A program made the position numbers and the translations under genes. From positions 248,001-312,000 of the forward strand of contig NZ_AVPG01000001.1 in NCBI RefSeq assembly GCF_000775615.1: a DNA stretch of 64,000 bases, read 5' to 3'. Source of the stretch: Pontibacillus litoralis JSM 072002 (GTDB lineage Bacteria; Bacillota; Bacilli; Bacillales; BH030062). Numbering within the stretch: position 1 is the stretch's first letter; each line of letters opens with the position of its first letter. The notes below the pieces were generated by a model. The model saw only the letters and a program-made list of their open reading frames with translations, ran no database searches and was not told the DNA's origin. Shown here one piece after another: positions 19,357 through 28,553 of the stretch.

Positions 19357-20310
19357 CTATTGCATGAATTGTTCATAGGAGTGCCATACGTGTAATAAAT
19401 GCTGTTGAATTTCCTCCTGCCCTCCAGCTTGTGCAGCGTTTAATAACTTCTCCATATTAGCTATAAGGAAAGATGTGCTTTCCGTTACTTCACTCGGGCG
19501 AGATTCGATCCACGTTGTCATTTCTCCCATAACCGATTCATCCATTTCGTTAGCCTCTTCTACTAACATAGACCAATGATCCATGCCAGCCGCGACCCAG
19601 TCTCCTTCCTTCTTCTCTACTTGCTTCTCCCCGCCTTGAACGCTCCATTCTTTTACAAATGCATCAAAGCCTTGATTCTGTATTTCATCGACTATATTAC
19701 TTGCTTGATTTTCAGAAGAAGCCACCCCTGCCAATAAATAATACTGCTCATCTCTTGGCCAAATATACGTTTCGATCCCTTGCTCGTCCATATCTTGTTG
19801 CCAATTTTCAGCTTTATCTTTCGTAGAGAAAACGCCAGCTTGAACGACTAATAGGTTAACGGCTGGAAAAGAGTACGCTTGCTTTATAGCTTCTGATGCT
19901 TGATCTTCACTATCTGCTGGAATGACAACACCTTGATCTTCACCCACCATTTGCTGGCCATCCCCCCCAGCGAAAATGCGTATCATTAATAAACCAAGGA
20001 ATACCCCAACGAGAACAGCAGATATACTCGCTAGAAACATTCGTTTCATCCCTGCCGTTAAACGAACTTCTTTTCTTTGCCTTCGGAGCGCACTTTTCAC
20101 CTTCGAAAAAGAAGGACGATTTCGCTTGCTCGTTTTGTAGTATTTGTTTTCTTCTTCCGCTTTCTCTTTTTCTTTTATCCAATCCTCGACAGCAGAAGCT
20201 TGCTCTTCGCTTGCCACTTGGAACGCTTGTTGCTTTTCATCTTTCCCTTCTTGACCAAGCTCAGTGTCTTCACCATTTATACGTATAGAAATTTTTTTGG
20301 AGTCGTCCAT
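19357..20310 (-). CDS. spoIIB: SPOR-domain sporulation septum protein SpoIIB
   Basis: SpoIIB localises to the asymmetric septum and aids engulfment, helping to recruit the DMP peptidoglycan hydrolases. The 317-residue protein has an acidic cytoplasmic N-terminus starting MDDSKKISIRINGEDTELG and a basic stretch before one membrane segment (MFLASISAVLVGVFLGLLMIRIF, about residues 90-112). A periplasmic SPOR domain follows (NLLVVQAGVFSTKDKAENWQQDMDEQGIETYIWPRDEQYYLLAG, about 152-225), then a helical tail. Position between comC and maf matches B. subtilis spoIIB. Confidence 0.9.
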   Translation of the reverse strand: MDDSKKISIRINGEDTELGQEGKDEKQQAFQVASEEQASAVEDWIKEKEKAEEENKYYKTSKRNRPSFSKVKSALRRQRKEVRLTAGMKRMFLASISAVLVGVFLGLLMIRIFAGGDGQQMVGEDQGVVIPADSEDQASEAIKQAYSFPAVNLLVVQAGVFSTKDKAENWQQDMDEQGIETYIWPRDEQYYLLAGVASSENQASNIVDEIQNQGFDAFVKEWSVQGGEKQVEKKEGDWVAAGMDHWSMLVEEANEMDESVMGEMTTWIESRPSEVTESTSFLIANMEKLLNAAQAGGQEEIQQHLLHVWHSYEQFMQ

Positions 20311-20407
20311 GCTATCCCTCTTTCTATAAATTGGTTTTGCTTCACTCTATCACAACCTCTAATAGAAACTAGACGACTTTTGTCAGCTACCATTCCCTTC
20401 TTTTCGC

Positions 20408-20440
20408 CAAAAAAAAAATCCACCCTCATTGGAGTAGATC
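20408..20440 (-). terminator. Terminator of comC
   Basis: On the minus strand AUCUACUC pairs with GGGUGGAU, using G-U wobbles, across a CAAUGA loop. About ten T residues follow. It lies in the 240-base space between comC and spoIIB. I see no gene in the rest of that space. Confidence 0.6.
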
Positions 20441-20549
20441 CATGTATGTATGCTTCCTATCCACACGCGTATCGTTACACGTAACACATAATCTTTTGCA
20501 ACAAAATTAACACGCTGTTTACTCGCTTTAAACAATTGTATGCCATTAC

Positions 20550-21305
20550 TCACCTAAAAAAAGTAGTTACATACCAGTCAATCAAGCTATCTCCAATGAA
20601 ATAAGCAACAATAGACCCGAAAATGATAAACGGTCCAAATGGAATTGGTTTGTTTCGCTGAATAATTCCGAAAGCTAATAACACGCCACTGATAACCGCT
20701 CCACTTAATGTAGATAACAAAAACGCTAACACGGTCTTTTTCACACCTAGCACAACACCAATAACACCGAACAGCTTCATATCTCCTGCTCCCATGCCAC
20801 CACGACTCACGAATATTATAACAGCAATGATTCCAACACCGACTACTGCTCCAACAACGGAATCATACCATGGTGTAAGTGGCTCAATTGCTCGAAGTAT
20901 TATGAATAAAGGCAAAAAATAAACGAGCACTTTATCTGGAATAATCATATACGTTATATCCGTTACGAAGACAATCATTAGTAAAGACATAAAACATATA
21001 GACACGATTAGTTCGACACTATAATCAAATACGACGTAACTACAAACAAACAAAAGCGCCGTACTTATTTCGACTACCGGATACATCCAAGCTATCTTTT
21101 CCTGACACATTCGGCAGCGACCCTTTTGTATAGCATAGGAAAAAACAGGAACCAACTCCACCCACGTTAACATATGTGCACATTGTGGGCACTTCGACCT
21201 TGACGTGAAAAAGCCTTCGGATTTAGGAGCCCGAAGGCCAACAACATTATAGAAAGAGCCGAAGATAAGACCAATAATAAATACATACACTCCAAAAAAC
21301 AGCAT
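20550..21305 (-). CDS. comC: Type IV prepilin peptidase ComC
   Basis: ComC cleaves and may N-methylate the prepilin-like ComG proteins of the DNA-uptake pseudopilus. The 251-residue product is polytopic. It has the conserved GSFYNVV start and the two cytoplasmic CXXC pairs (CPQC and CRMC) of the A24 family. The two catalytic aspartates lie in VTDITYMIIPD and GGMGAGDMKLFG. Position between folC and spoIIB is as in B. subtilis, where ComK drives it. No clear ComK box could be established upstream. Confidence 0.95.
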   Translation of the reverse strand: MLFFGVYVFIIGLIFGSFYNVVGLRAPKSEGFFTSRSKCPQCAHMLTWVELVPVFSYAIQKGRCRMCQEKIAWMYPVVEISTALLFVCSYVVFDYSVELIVSICFMSLLMIVFVTDITYMIIPDKVLVYFLPLFIILRAIEPLTPWYDSVVGAVVGVGIIAVIIFVSRGGMGAGDMKLFGVIGVVLGVKKTVLAFLLSTLSGAVISGVLLAFGIIQRNKPIPFGPFIIFGSIVAYFIGDSLIDWYVTTFFR

Positions 21306-21632
21306 CTTTATGGCTCCTCATTTTTAGTTTGAGAAAGGCGTAAAATATTCTATTTGTTTACATTTTGTCGAATCTTGGTACCGAATCGAATATCATCTAT
21401 CTTGATAGACCAAAATTCACCACCACAACTAAAGGGATATTCCTTTTATATAGGTATCCCGTAGGAGTAACATACATAACAATTATCATCCTCACGACGC
21501 ATCTCATAAACAGCATAGACAAAAATCAATCTTTTTTACCATTTAAAAGTAACAATCTCCTCTAACATAATTGTATAATAAAGTATCAGACTTTAAAAGG
21601 ACATTTCAACCATGATTCATACATTTTCTGGT
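21306..21632. other. Intergenic region folC-comC, no gene seen
   Basis: About 330 AT-rich bases separate folC from comC. Two inverted elements are visible: GGGATA (21434-21439) with TATCCC (21455-21460), and an A-run/T-run dyad at 21521-21537 (AAAAATCAATCTTTTTT) that vaguely resembles half of a ComK box but has six rather than five central bases. The single plus-strand open frame of 66 codons has no ribosome-binding site and looks non-coding. Confidence 0.4.
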
Positions 21633-22916
21633 TTAATGCTTTTGATCATGAAAGTAAGCACGCACTTCTCCAATAAAATATAAAGACCCAGACACAATGA
21701 GTACATCTTCTTCTGTCAATTGACTCATCAAAGTAAGCAGAGCCTCTTGCCAATGTTCATTCACCTTTTTATTAGGATGGCTCGATTTACTTGCTATCTC
21801 CTGCGCTGATGCTGCTCGTGGGAATTCAAAACTTGTAAACATTACATGTGCGAACGTTTTATCGAGGAGTGGGAGCATGTTGACTAAAGGCTTATCTTGT
21901 AATGCAGAGAATAGTAAATATTTATTCTTTGCTGGAAAATGTCTGTTTACGGTTTCGACCATTGCCTGAATTCCTTCTTCATTATGCGCACCATCTAGCA
22001 TAACGACCGGAATGGATGATATTTGTTCAAATCTCCCTGGCCAGCTCGTTTTAGCTAGTCCCGCCCTGATTGCTTCTTCTTGAACCCACTTTTCTACTAA
22101 TAGAATTGTTTGTATCGCTAAAGCTGCATTCCGAACCTGATGTGCTCCTTTCATTTGAATGTGTATATCATTCCATCTTGTCGTTTCGTTTTGAAAAGTA
22201 AATACTTCTCCGGTTGATGTCGTTTCCATGTTCGATATATTTATTTCACTTCCTATAGCATACAAAGAAGCTTGTTGATCGGATGCTCTTCGTTCGATTA
22301 CGTTTAGCGCTTCCTGTTGCTCAACACCACATACAGCTGGGATACCTTGTTTCATTATGCCCGCTTTTTCGGTAGCGATATCTGTCAATTCATCCCCAAG
22401 AATGGCTGTATGATCCTTTCCAATGCTAGTAATCACACTGACAATAGGTTTAATGACGTTCGTTGAATCCAACCGACCGCCTAATCCCGTTTCTATTAAA
22501 ACGTAATCAACTGGATGGTTCGCAAAATAATCTAGTGCCATTGCCGTAATGACTTCAAATTCTGTTGGGCTCCCGACAGCCGTATGTTCCATGTGTTCGG
22601 CAATCGGTTTCAAACGCTCTACTAATTTAATCCACTCTTCATCAGATAAGGCTTTGCCGTTTATGCATATACGATCGTTAAAATGAACAACAGATGGAGA
22701 CGTAAATGTTCCAACTTGATAACCTTGCTCTTGCAAAATATGACGCATAAAGGTAACGGTAGAACCTTTCCCATTCGTACCTGCTACATGAATGGCGCGT
22801 ATTCGTTGTTCAGGATGATGCAGCTGTTTCATCAAATATTCCATTCGTTCTAAGCCTGGCTTCATTCCGAACGTTAAGCGGCTTTGAATCCATTCAATCG
22901 CTTGTTCAATATTCAT
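21633..22916 (-). CDS. folC: Folylpolyglutamate synthase / dihydrofolate synthase
   Basis: FolC adds glutamate to dihydropteroate and to folates. The 427-residue protein has the Mur-ligase-like P-loop VAGTNGKGSTVTFM (about residues 42-55), LIETGLGGRLDSTNVI, TSIGKDHTAILG and the C-terminal LDGAHNEEGIQAM. GGAGG precedes the ATG. It follows valS by about 70 bases; the valS-folC pair is conserved in Bacillaceae and would share the T-box-controlled transcript. Confidence 0.97.
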   Translation of the reverse strand: MNIEQAIEWIQSRLTFGMKPGLERMEYLMKQLHHPEQRIRAIHVAGTNGKGSTVTFMRHILQEQGYQVGTFTSPSVVHFNDRICINGKALSDEEWIKLVERLKPIAEHMEHTAVGSPTEFEVITAMALDYFANHPVDYVLIETGLGGRLDSTNVIKPIVSVITSIGKDHTAILGDELTDIATEKAGIMKQGIPAVCGVEQQEALNVIERRASDQQASLYAIGSEINISNMETTSTGEVFTFQNETTRWNDIHIQMKGAHQVRNAALAIQTILLVEKWVQEEAIRAGLAKTSWPGRFEQISSIPVVMLDGAHNEEGIQAMVETVNRHFPAKNKYLLFSALQDKPLVNMLPLLDKTFAHVMFTSFEFPRAASAQEIASKSSHPNKKVNEHWQEALLTLMSQLTEEDVLIVSGSLYFIGEVRAYFHDQKH

Positions 22917-22986
22917 TTTCTTTCCTCCTGTTATTGCAAATAGTAAAGAAAGACGAACCCACCTAGGATTCGCCTCTCAAACGGTT

Positions 22987-25635
22987 TTAAGATTTTAATT
23001 CTTGTATACGTTCTTCTACTTTTGAACGTTTTTCGATGTAGTCTTGCTCTTTATCTCGTTCAGCTTGCACAATATGCTCTGGTGCTTTGTTCACAAACTT
23101 ATCATTGGATAGCTTTTTCTGTACTAGTTTCACTTCTTCGTCCCATTTTTTCCATTCTTTCTGTAAGCGAGCAATTTCTTCTTCAACGTTAATAAGTCCT
23201 TCTAATGGGAGATACAGCTCTGCACCTGTAATTACAGCTGACATTGCTTTTTCAGGAGCTTGTAAGCTTGAATCAATCATCAATTCACTAGGGTTACAGA
23301 AACGTTCTACATAATGACGGTTTGTGTTTAATTGATTAGCAATATCATCATTCGCCGTTTTAATCATTAGTTGAATTTGCTTCGACATCGGCGTATCTAC
23401 TTCTGCACGAATGTTACGAACAGCGCGGATGATTGCTACTAGACGTTTCATTTCTTCTGCAGACTGCTCATGGTGTAAGTCTTCTCGCACTTTCGGCCAT
23501 TCTGCTACTGTAATAGACTCGCCTTTTGTCGGTAATGCTTGCCAAATTTCTTCTGTAATGAAAGGCATGAATGGATGAAGCATACGCATGGTTTGATCTA
23601 ACACGTAAGCTAACACAGAGCGTGTCGTATGTTTTTGCTCTTCATCTTCTCCGTATAAAGGTAACTTCGCCATTTCAATGTACCAATCGCATAGTTCATC
23701 CCAAATGAAGTTATATAAGTGGCGTCCAGCTTCCCCGAACTCATATCTGTCAATGTTGCGCGTTACTTCTTCAATTGTTTCATTTAGACGTGTTAAGATC
23801 CATTCATCCGCTAACGATTTCTTACCTGTAAGGTCGATTTCTTCTTCTGTAATGCCGCCCATGTTCATTAAAGCAAAGCGAGAAGCATTCCAAATTTTGT
23901 TCGCAAAGTTCCACGTCGACTCTACCTTCTCCCACATAAATCGTAAATCCTGACCTGGGGTGGAGCTAGTAGATAAGAAATAGCGCAAGGAATCCGCACC
24001 ATACTGATCAATAACATCCATCGGGTCAACACCATTACCGAGAGATTTACTCATCTTACGTCCTTCTGCATCACGAACTAAACCGTGAATAAGTACATCC
24101 TTAAATGGGCGACGGTCGGTAAATTCAAGAGATTGGAAGATCATACGCGAAACCCAGAAGAAGATAATATCGTAACCTGTAACGAGTAAGTCTGTTGGGA
24201 AATAACGCTTATAATCCGTACTTTCTTCATTAGGCCAACCCATTGTAGAGAACGGCCATAGTGCAGAAGAGAACCACGTATCTAATACGTCCTCATCTTG
24301 GGTCCAGTTTTCCAAATCTTCTGGAGCATCACGACCAACAAACACTTCTCCTGTTTCTTTATGGTACCAAGCAGGAATGCGGTGCCCCCACCATAATTGG
24401 CGTGAAATACACCAGTCTCGAATGTTTTCCATCCAGTGCAAGTACGTCTTCTCGAAACGATCAGGTACAAACGTAACTTTGTCGTCACCTTTTTGTAATT
24501 GAACGGCCTCTTCCGCTAATGGCTGCATATTAACAAACCACTGTGTTGATAAATATGGTTCTACAACAGCTCCACTTCGTTCTGAATGGCCAACAGAATG
24601 CATATGCTCTTCAATCTTGAATAGAATTCCATCTTCTTGCAAATCTTTTACAAGCTGCTTACGGCACGCAAAACGATCCATGCCTTGATATTTGCCAGCC
24701 TTTTCATTCATTGAACCATCTTCGTTCATCACAAGGATACGCTGAAGGTTATGACGGTTACCAATTTCAAAGTCGTTCGGATCATGAGCAGGCGTAATCT
24801 TTACTGCTCCGCTTCCAAATTCCATATCCACATAATCGTCAGCAACAATATCAATTTCACGGCCTACAATTGGTAATTTCACCTTTTTGCCGATTAAATG
24901 CTTATAACGCTCATCATCTGGGTGAACGGCTACCGCGGTATCTCCTAACATCGTTTCCGGACGTGTTGTAGCAATTTCAATATGCCCACTTCCATCTGCA
25001 AGCGGATACTTCATATGATAAAAATGACCTTGAACTTCTTGATAAATAACCTCAATATCAGATAACGCTGTTTTCGTTTGTGGGTCCCAGTTAATAATAT
25101 ATTCTCCGCGATAAATAAGCCCTTTCTCATAAAGCGTTACAAATACTTCTTTTACCGCATCGGATAGTCCACTGTCCAAGGTGAAACGCTCGCGGGAATA
25201 ATCTAAACCTAGTCCAAGCTTCTCCCATTGCTGGCGAATGAAACGAGCATATTCTTCTTTCCAATCCCACGATTGCTTCAAAAATGCTTCTCTTCCTAAG
25301 TCATAACGAGAAGTACCTTGTTCACGTAATTTCGCTTCTACTTTCGCTTGCGTTGCAATACCAGCATGATCCATTCCTGGTAACCATAACACATCATACC
25401 CTTGCATTCGCTTTACACGAGTAATAATGTCTTGTAACGTTGTATCCCAAGCATGGCCAAGGTGAAGCTTACCTGTTACGTTAGGCGGTGGAATAACAAC
25501 TGTATATGGTTCTTTACTTGCATCATCCTTCGCTTCAAAAAACTTTCCCTTTACCCAAAAATCATATTTCCCTTTTTCAACAGAAGTGGGATCATACTTC
25601 GTTGGTAAGGACACCTCTTGTTGCTGTTTTTCCAT
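22987..25635 (-). CDS. valS: Valyl-tRNA synthetase
   Basis: ValS charges tRNA-Val. The 882-residue class I enzyme has the HIGH-equivalent HLGHAWD near residue 58 and an editing domain with [17 protein letters not shown]. The KMSKS motif appears in [12 protein letters not shown], followed by an anticodon-binding region. The C-terminal coiled-coil arm (about residues 810-882) ends in [10 protein letters not shown]. Length matches the family. A T-box leader upstream indicates control by uncharged tRNA-Val. Confidence 0.99.
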   Translation of the reverse strand: MEKQQQEVSLPTKYDPTSVEKGKYDFWVKGKFFEAKDDASKEPYTVVIPPPNVTGKLHLGHAWDTTLQDIITRVKRMQGYDVLWLPGMDHAGIATQAKVEAKLREQGTSRYDLGREAFLKQSWDWKEEYARFIRQQWEKLGLGLDYSRERFTLDSGLSDAVKEVFVTLYEKGLIYRGEYIINWDPQTKTALSDIEVIYQEVQGHFYHMKYPLADGSGHIEIATTRPETMLGDTAVAVHPDDERYKHLIGKKVKLPIVGREIDIVADDYVDMEFGSGAVKITPAHDPNDFEIGNRHNLQRILVMNEDGSMNEKAGKYQGMDRFACRKQLVKDLQEDGILFKIEEHMHSVGHSERSGAVVEPYLSTQWFVNMQPLAEEAVQLQKGDDKVTFVPDRFEKTYLHWMENIRDWCISRQLWWGHRIPAWYHKETGEVFVGRDAPEDLENWTQDEDVLDTWFSSALWPFSTMGWPNEESTDYKRYFPTDLLVTGYDIIFFWVSRMIFQSLEFTDRRPFKDVLIHGLVRDAEGRKMSKSLGNGVDPMDVIDQYGADSLRYFLSTSSTPGQDLRFMWEKVESTWNFANKIWNASRFALMNMGGITEEEIDLTGKKSLADEWILTRLNETIEEVTRNIDRYEFGEAGRHLYNFIWDELCDWYIEMAKLPLYGEDEEQKHTTRSVLAYVLDQTMRMLHPFMPFITEEIWQALPTKGESITVAEWPKVREDLHHEQSAEEMKRLVAIIRAVRNIRAEVDTPMSKQIQLMIKTANDDIANQLNTNRHYVERFCNPSELMIDSSLQAPEKAMSAVITGAELYLPLEGLINVEEEIARLQKEWKKWDEEVKLVQKKLSNDKFVNKAPEHIVQAERDKEQDYIEKRSKVEERIQELKS

Positions 25636-25665
25636 TTATAATTCCTCCTTTATGATTTACCCAAT

Positions 25666-25935
25666 AAAAAAATCCTCCTCATCCAACAAAAAGGACGAAA
25701 AGGATTCGCGGTACCACCTTTATTTTCAGGTAAAATATGCTACTTCTTCTACCTAAACACTTCATTCGCATAACGGGCGTATTCCGGCTTCTCCTACTTG
25801 AAATGTTCAAAGAAGCTGCATCTGGGGTGACATTCCGCATTCAATGACCTAAGAACCTCTCAGCAAATGGTTCTCTCTCTGCAAGGTTTGATGTGCATAC
25901 TCTTCCCCTTCACGGCATTTCCTATTGCTAAATTG
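25666..25935 (-). ncRNA. T-box leader of valS (tRNA-Val sensing)
   Basis: The 270-base leader carries the highly conserved T-box sequence GGTGGTACCGCG (25707-25718 on the minus strand). Downstream is a terminator stem, AATCCT...AGGATT, ending in seven T residues (25666-25672). Upstream, a Stem I-like hairpin has AGAACC pairing with GGTTCT, and a GUC triplet in the sequence GGAATGTCACCCC at 25829-25831 is the likely specifier codon, matching valine. When uncharged tRNA-Val binds, the antiterminator would form and valS-folC would be transcribed. The folds were read by eye. Confidence 0.93.
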
Positions 25936-25942
25936 TAGTTAT

Positions 25943-25972
25943 ATTTTATCCACTTTCCCTATCATAAGTCAA
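25943..25972 (-). promoter_or_regulatory. Sigma-A promoter of the valS T-box transcript
   Basis: On the minus strand TTGACT (25967-25972) and TAAAAT (25943-25948) are 18 bases apart, just ahead of the T-box structure. Confidence 0.6.
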
Positions 25973-25997
25973 TCTTTCCAAGCAAAATTTTTTTATT

Positions 25998-26027
25998 CAC
26001 AACATGATTCCTATTCATCATACCATA
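25998..26027 (+). promoter_or_regulatory. Sigma-K-like promoter for the 62-residue membrane protein
   Basis: On the plus strand CACA (25998-26001) is followed after 17 bases by CATACCATA (26019-26027). This fits the mother-cell sigma-K pattern mACm, 16-17 bases, CATAnnnTA. It lies about 30 bases before the start codon at 26057. The pattern is short and could occur by chance. Confidence 0.45.
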
Positions 26028-26056
26028 AATATAGAAAGAAAAGGAGGTTACCAGCA

Positions 26057-26245
26057 ATGGGACAATTTTATCGATACAAGCTTCCTCCATGGTGTCGTCA
26101 ATGGCTCATCATCATTGAGAGGTGTACGTTGCCAATCTTAATCTTTCAGTTGATCCGAACGTTGCTCTTTCCTACTACATTTGATGTCTTTTTATTAGGA
26201 ATATGTCTCGGTTTATACGTTGCGTTTTATTTACGATGGATATAG
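26057..26245 (+). CDS. Unrecognised 62-residue membrane protein, plus strand
   Basis: The ORF begins MGQFYRYKLPPWCRQWL behind an excellent AAGGAGG (26041-26047). It has two probable membrane segments: WLIIIERCTLPILIFQLI and TTFDVFLLGICLGLYVAFYL. The frame continues upstream without a stop, but the ribosome-binding site fixes the start. It is divergent from valS and convergent with ysxE, ending next to the ysxE stop. A sigma-K-like promoter upstream and location beside the spore coat genes ysxE and spoVID suggest mother-cell expression. I do not recognise a named family; no function is assigned. Confidence 0.75.
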   Translation: MGQFYRYKLPPWCRQWLIIIERCTLPILIFQLIRTLLFPTTFDVFLLGICLGLYVAFYLRWI

Positions 26246-27265
26246 TCACTCTGCTTCCTTTTGTTGATTATATGTTCTAGCCTGCTGCAATTGCTCTTGC
26301 ACGTATAAAGCATGCTTTAATACGAAGTAAGATCGTTCTAGTTTCCGCACTAAAAAGGGTTGCCCTATTTCCCGGGCACCATCTACATACGCATTCACTT
26401 GATCAAGGTAATGGTCCGCATTGAGTACATACATAGCAAATAAAGACCGCTCCGAATTCATTAATGGAAACGTTTCTTCATAAGCAGAAAAGGATGTAAT
26501 AAGCTGTTCAACAGGGGCGTCATGATAACGCATCATGTTCCAATAATAAGACGTTAAATCAAACACCGGATAATTCCACATGGCCCTTTCCCAATTTAAT
26601 AAGTATGGTTTGTTCTCATCGTAAATAAAGTGACTTGCTTTCACATTACCGTGACAAAGGCATTGACGAATCTTCTTATCTTCCTCTATATCTTCTAAAA
26701 AACGATCACACCAATCTAAAGAAGCGCGGCATACTGCTAATAAATCTCGAAAATGCGTACATACTTGTAATTCAAATGGAGCCATAAACCGCTTCTTTTC
26801 AAAAGATTGTACATGTCCCTCGAGAGAATCTTGCCAGTTTGTAATCCTTTCTTTTTCTTCCTCCATTCGTTGTTCGAAATCTTCCCGCTTAACCACTTGT
26901 GAAGTTGCTGTACGACGATGTAATTCAGCAAGCGTAGTATAAAACAAGTCAAACGGATACGGTGGTGTATCACGATGTGGCGTTTCTACCCAAGGTATAA
27001 CGTAAAAAATACCTTTGCGATGTTGAATGAACAACTCTTGTTGATTAGTTAAATACACAGGCATGACGGATGCAAGGTTATATTCATTTGCCATCCGGTA
27101 CGTTTCCATCCATTTATGCAATTGCTCTTCATCCATTTGTGTCCATTTCACACCAACTGTCCCTACATTCGTTACTACTTTCCATAAGCGAGGTGTTTGA
27201 GCTATTATCTCATAAGCCTCCAAACCATAAGAAGACACAATTTTCTTTAAAACATCTTCCATCAT
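26246..27265 (-). CDS. ysxE: Spore coat-associated kinase-like protein YsxE
   Basis: YsxE belongs to the CotS/YsxE/YutH group of spore-coat proteins with a phosphotransferase (aminoglycoside/choline kinase-like) fold. From the ATG at 27265 the product is about 339 residues. It shows the kinase-like blocks IRQCLCHGNVKASHFIYDENKPYLLNWERAMWNYPVFDL, where the HGN and NWE segments correspond to the HGD and DWE catalytic and metal motifs in altered form, so activity is uncertain. The frame opens 14 codons earlier without a proper site. It follows spoVID as in B. subtilis. Confidence 0.85.
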   Translation of the reverse strand: MMEDVLKKIVSSYGLEAYEIIAQTPRLWKVVTNVGTVGVKWTQMDEEQLHKWMETYRMANEYNLASVMPVYLTNQQELFIQHRKGIFYVIPWVETPHRDTPPYPFDLFYTTLAELHRRTATSQVVKREDFEQRMEEEKERITNWQDSLEGHVQSFEKKRFMAPFELQVCTHFRDLLAVCRASLDWCDRFLEDIEEDKKIRQCLCHGNVKASHFIYDENKPYLLNWERAMWNYPVFDLTSYYWNMMRYHDAPVEQLITSFSAYEETFPLMNSERSLFAMYVLNADHYLDQVNAYVDGAREIGQPFLVRKLERSYFVLKHALYVQEQLQQARTYNQQKEAE

Positions 27266-27287
27266 ACTTCCCCCCCCGATTGAAAGA

Positions 27288-27324
27288 AAGTAAGCTGACT
27301 CCAACAATCGAAGTCAGCTTACTT
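27288..27324 (-). terminator. Strong hairpin between spoVID and ysxE
   Basis: AAGTAAGCTGACT (27288-27300) and AGTCAGCTTACTT (27312-27324) form a perfect 13-bp stem with an 11-base loop. On the minus strand it is followed by TTCTTTC, a moderate T tract. It could terminate spoVID or attenuate read-through into ysxE, whose start lies 23 bases further on. Confidence 0.65.
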
Positions 27325-27330
27325 CTCATT

Positions 27331-28404
27331 CTATTTTGTTGGGATATATAAAATTTGCCCTGTCGTTACATCTTCATCTCCTAAATCATTGACTCGACTT
27401 ATTTGTGTTGGTGGAATTTTATATTTCTGTGCAATAGAGCCTAGCGTATCTGTTTCTTGGACGATACACATACGCATTTTGGCATATGGTTCCTCCTCAT
27501 CCTGAAACATAGCCGTTAAATAACCGAAATCTTGGAGGTGATCCTCTTCCGTTTCTGTTCTATCTTCTTCTTCCACAGTTTGCTCATAAGTGTCTTCGTC
27601 TTCTACGTTCTCTACGATTTCATCTTCTAGTGTTTGCTCTAACGTCTCGTCTTTATTAAAAAACTCGGCTAACGTTTGTGTTTGTTTATATTTCCATCTT
27701 CCCTTCTCCTCTTCCGTAACAACTTCTTCTATTTCCTCATCCTCAGTAAATGGCACTACAGCCGGCTCCCTTTCTACTTCCGTCGCTTCTGCATTATTGT
27801 CTATTGTTCTTTCAACTTCCTCCCCTTCATGCTCATGAGCTACGTCGTCCTCTGTGTATTTCATATCTAATTGAAATCTCTCTTCGAAATTAAGAGGTAA
27901 GTCGAAATGAGGAATCGCTGTTGGCTGATGCGAATCAACTAGCCTTTGCTCAGCTTCCTCTTGCTTTACACCATGTATAGCTACCGTAGCATTCAACTTC
28001 AGCTGACCTTTTTCTGGGAGTTCATAATCAAAAGCGTCAATGTTCACCGTTACATCATCTAACGTATCAATTCGATGTTTTGGAATCGATATTTCAACTG
28101 GAAAACGATGATAGCACTCATTGACACCATCTTCATTCATCTCAACATCTTGCATCATACGTTTCGAGGCATCATCTTGCAACGAATGAAAGTCAGGTAA
28201 ATCTTGCTCTATTTCCTCTTTCACTTGATAGTACTCCCCTGTTAGCTCAATAACACCTCTAATAGAAACTGAATCATCCAATTCCTGAATCGTAATTTCC
28301 GGTTCTAGTGATATCCCCATAAATTCGTCAACTTCCTGTCCTTTTTGAAACCAGAGAGATTCGTTTAAATGAAATGAAAACACATTTTGTTCGTCATTTG
28401 ACAA
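27331..28404 (-). CDS. spoVID: Spore coat morphogenetic protein SpoVID
   Basis: SpoVID drives encasement of the spore by coat proteins and binds SafA, encoded at 4.6-5.6 kb here. The N-terminal domain (FSFHLNESLWFQKGQEVDEFMGISLEPEITIQELDDSVSIRGVIELTGEY) is clearly SpoVID. A long acidic Glu-rich middle follows, and a C-terminal LysM domain (VQETDTLGSIAQKYKIPPTQISRVNDL). The frame opens at 28440, but GGGAGG lies seven bases before a TTG at 28404, giving 357 residues and an N-terminus MSNDEQNVFSF that matches the family better. TTG is therefore chosen. Confidence 0.9.
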   Translation of the reverse strand: MSNDEQNVFSFHLNESLWFQKGQEVDEFMGISLEPEITIQELDDSVSIRGVIELTGEYYQVKEEIEQDLPDFHSLQDDASKRMMQDVEMNEDGVNECYHRFPVEISIPKHRIDTLDDVTVNIDAFDYELPEKGQLKLNATVAIHGVKQEEAEQRLVDSHQPTAIPHFDLPLNFEERFQLDMKYTEDDVAHEHEGEEVERTIDNNAEATEVEREPAVVPFTEDEEIEEVVTEEEKGRWKYKQTQTLAEFFNKDETLEQTLEDEIVENVEDEDTYEQTVEEEDRTETEEDHLQDFGYLTAMFQDEEEPYAKMRMCIVQETDTLGSIAQKYKIPPTQISRVNDLGDEDVTTGQILYIPTK

Positions 28405-28462
28405 ACTATATTCCTCCCTTCCCATACATACGCCATGCACACTCGAGCTGTCATATCTCTAA

Positions 28463-28492
28463 AGGTATATGAATCGGATAAATGATTTATGA
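28463..28492 (-). promoter_or_regulatory. Sigma-E-like promoter of spoVID
   Basis: On the minus strand TCATAAA (28486-28492) is followed after 14 bases by CATATACCT (28463-28471). It resembles the sigma-E -35 (TCATATT) and -10 (CATACAAT) patterns with two mismatches each. B. subtilis spoVID is a sigma-E gene, which supports the call. Confidence 0.45.
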
Positions 28493-28517
28493 CAGGAAAG
28501 GTATGGACAGAACATAA

Positions 28518-28550
28518 CAAAAAGCCCTTACCATGATGATAAGGGCCTTC
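28518..28550 (-). terminator. Terminator of the hem operon
   Basis: AGCCCTTA (28523-28530) pairs with TAAGGGCT-like sequence (28540-28547), followed on the minus strand by TTTTTG. It lies four bases past the hemL stop. Confidence 0.85.
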
Positions 28551-28553
28551 AAA

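Noticed and set aside
21521-21537. AAAAATCAATCTTTTTT as a ComK box for comC
   Set aside because: The half-site has six instead of five central bases, and I could not find a properly spaced second half-site. AT-rich sequence gives such dyads by chance.
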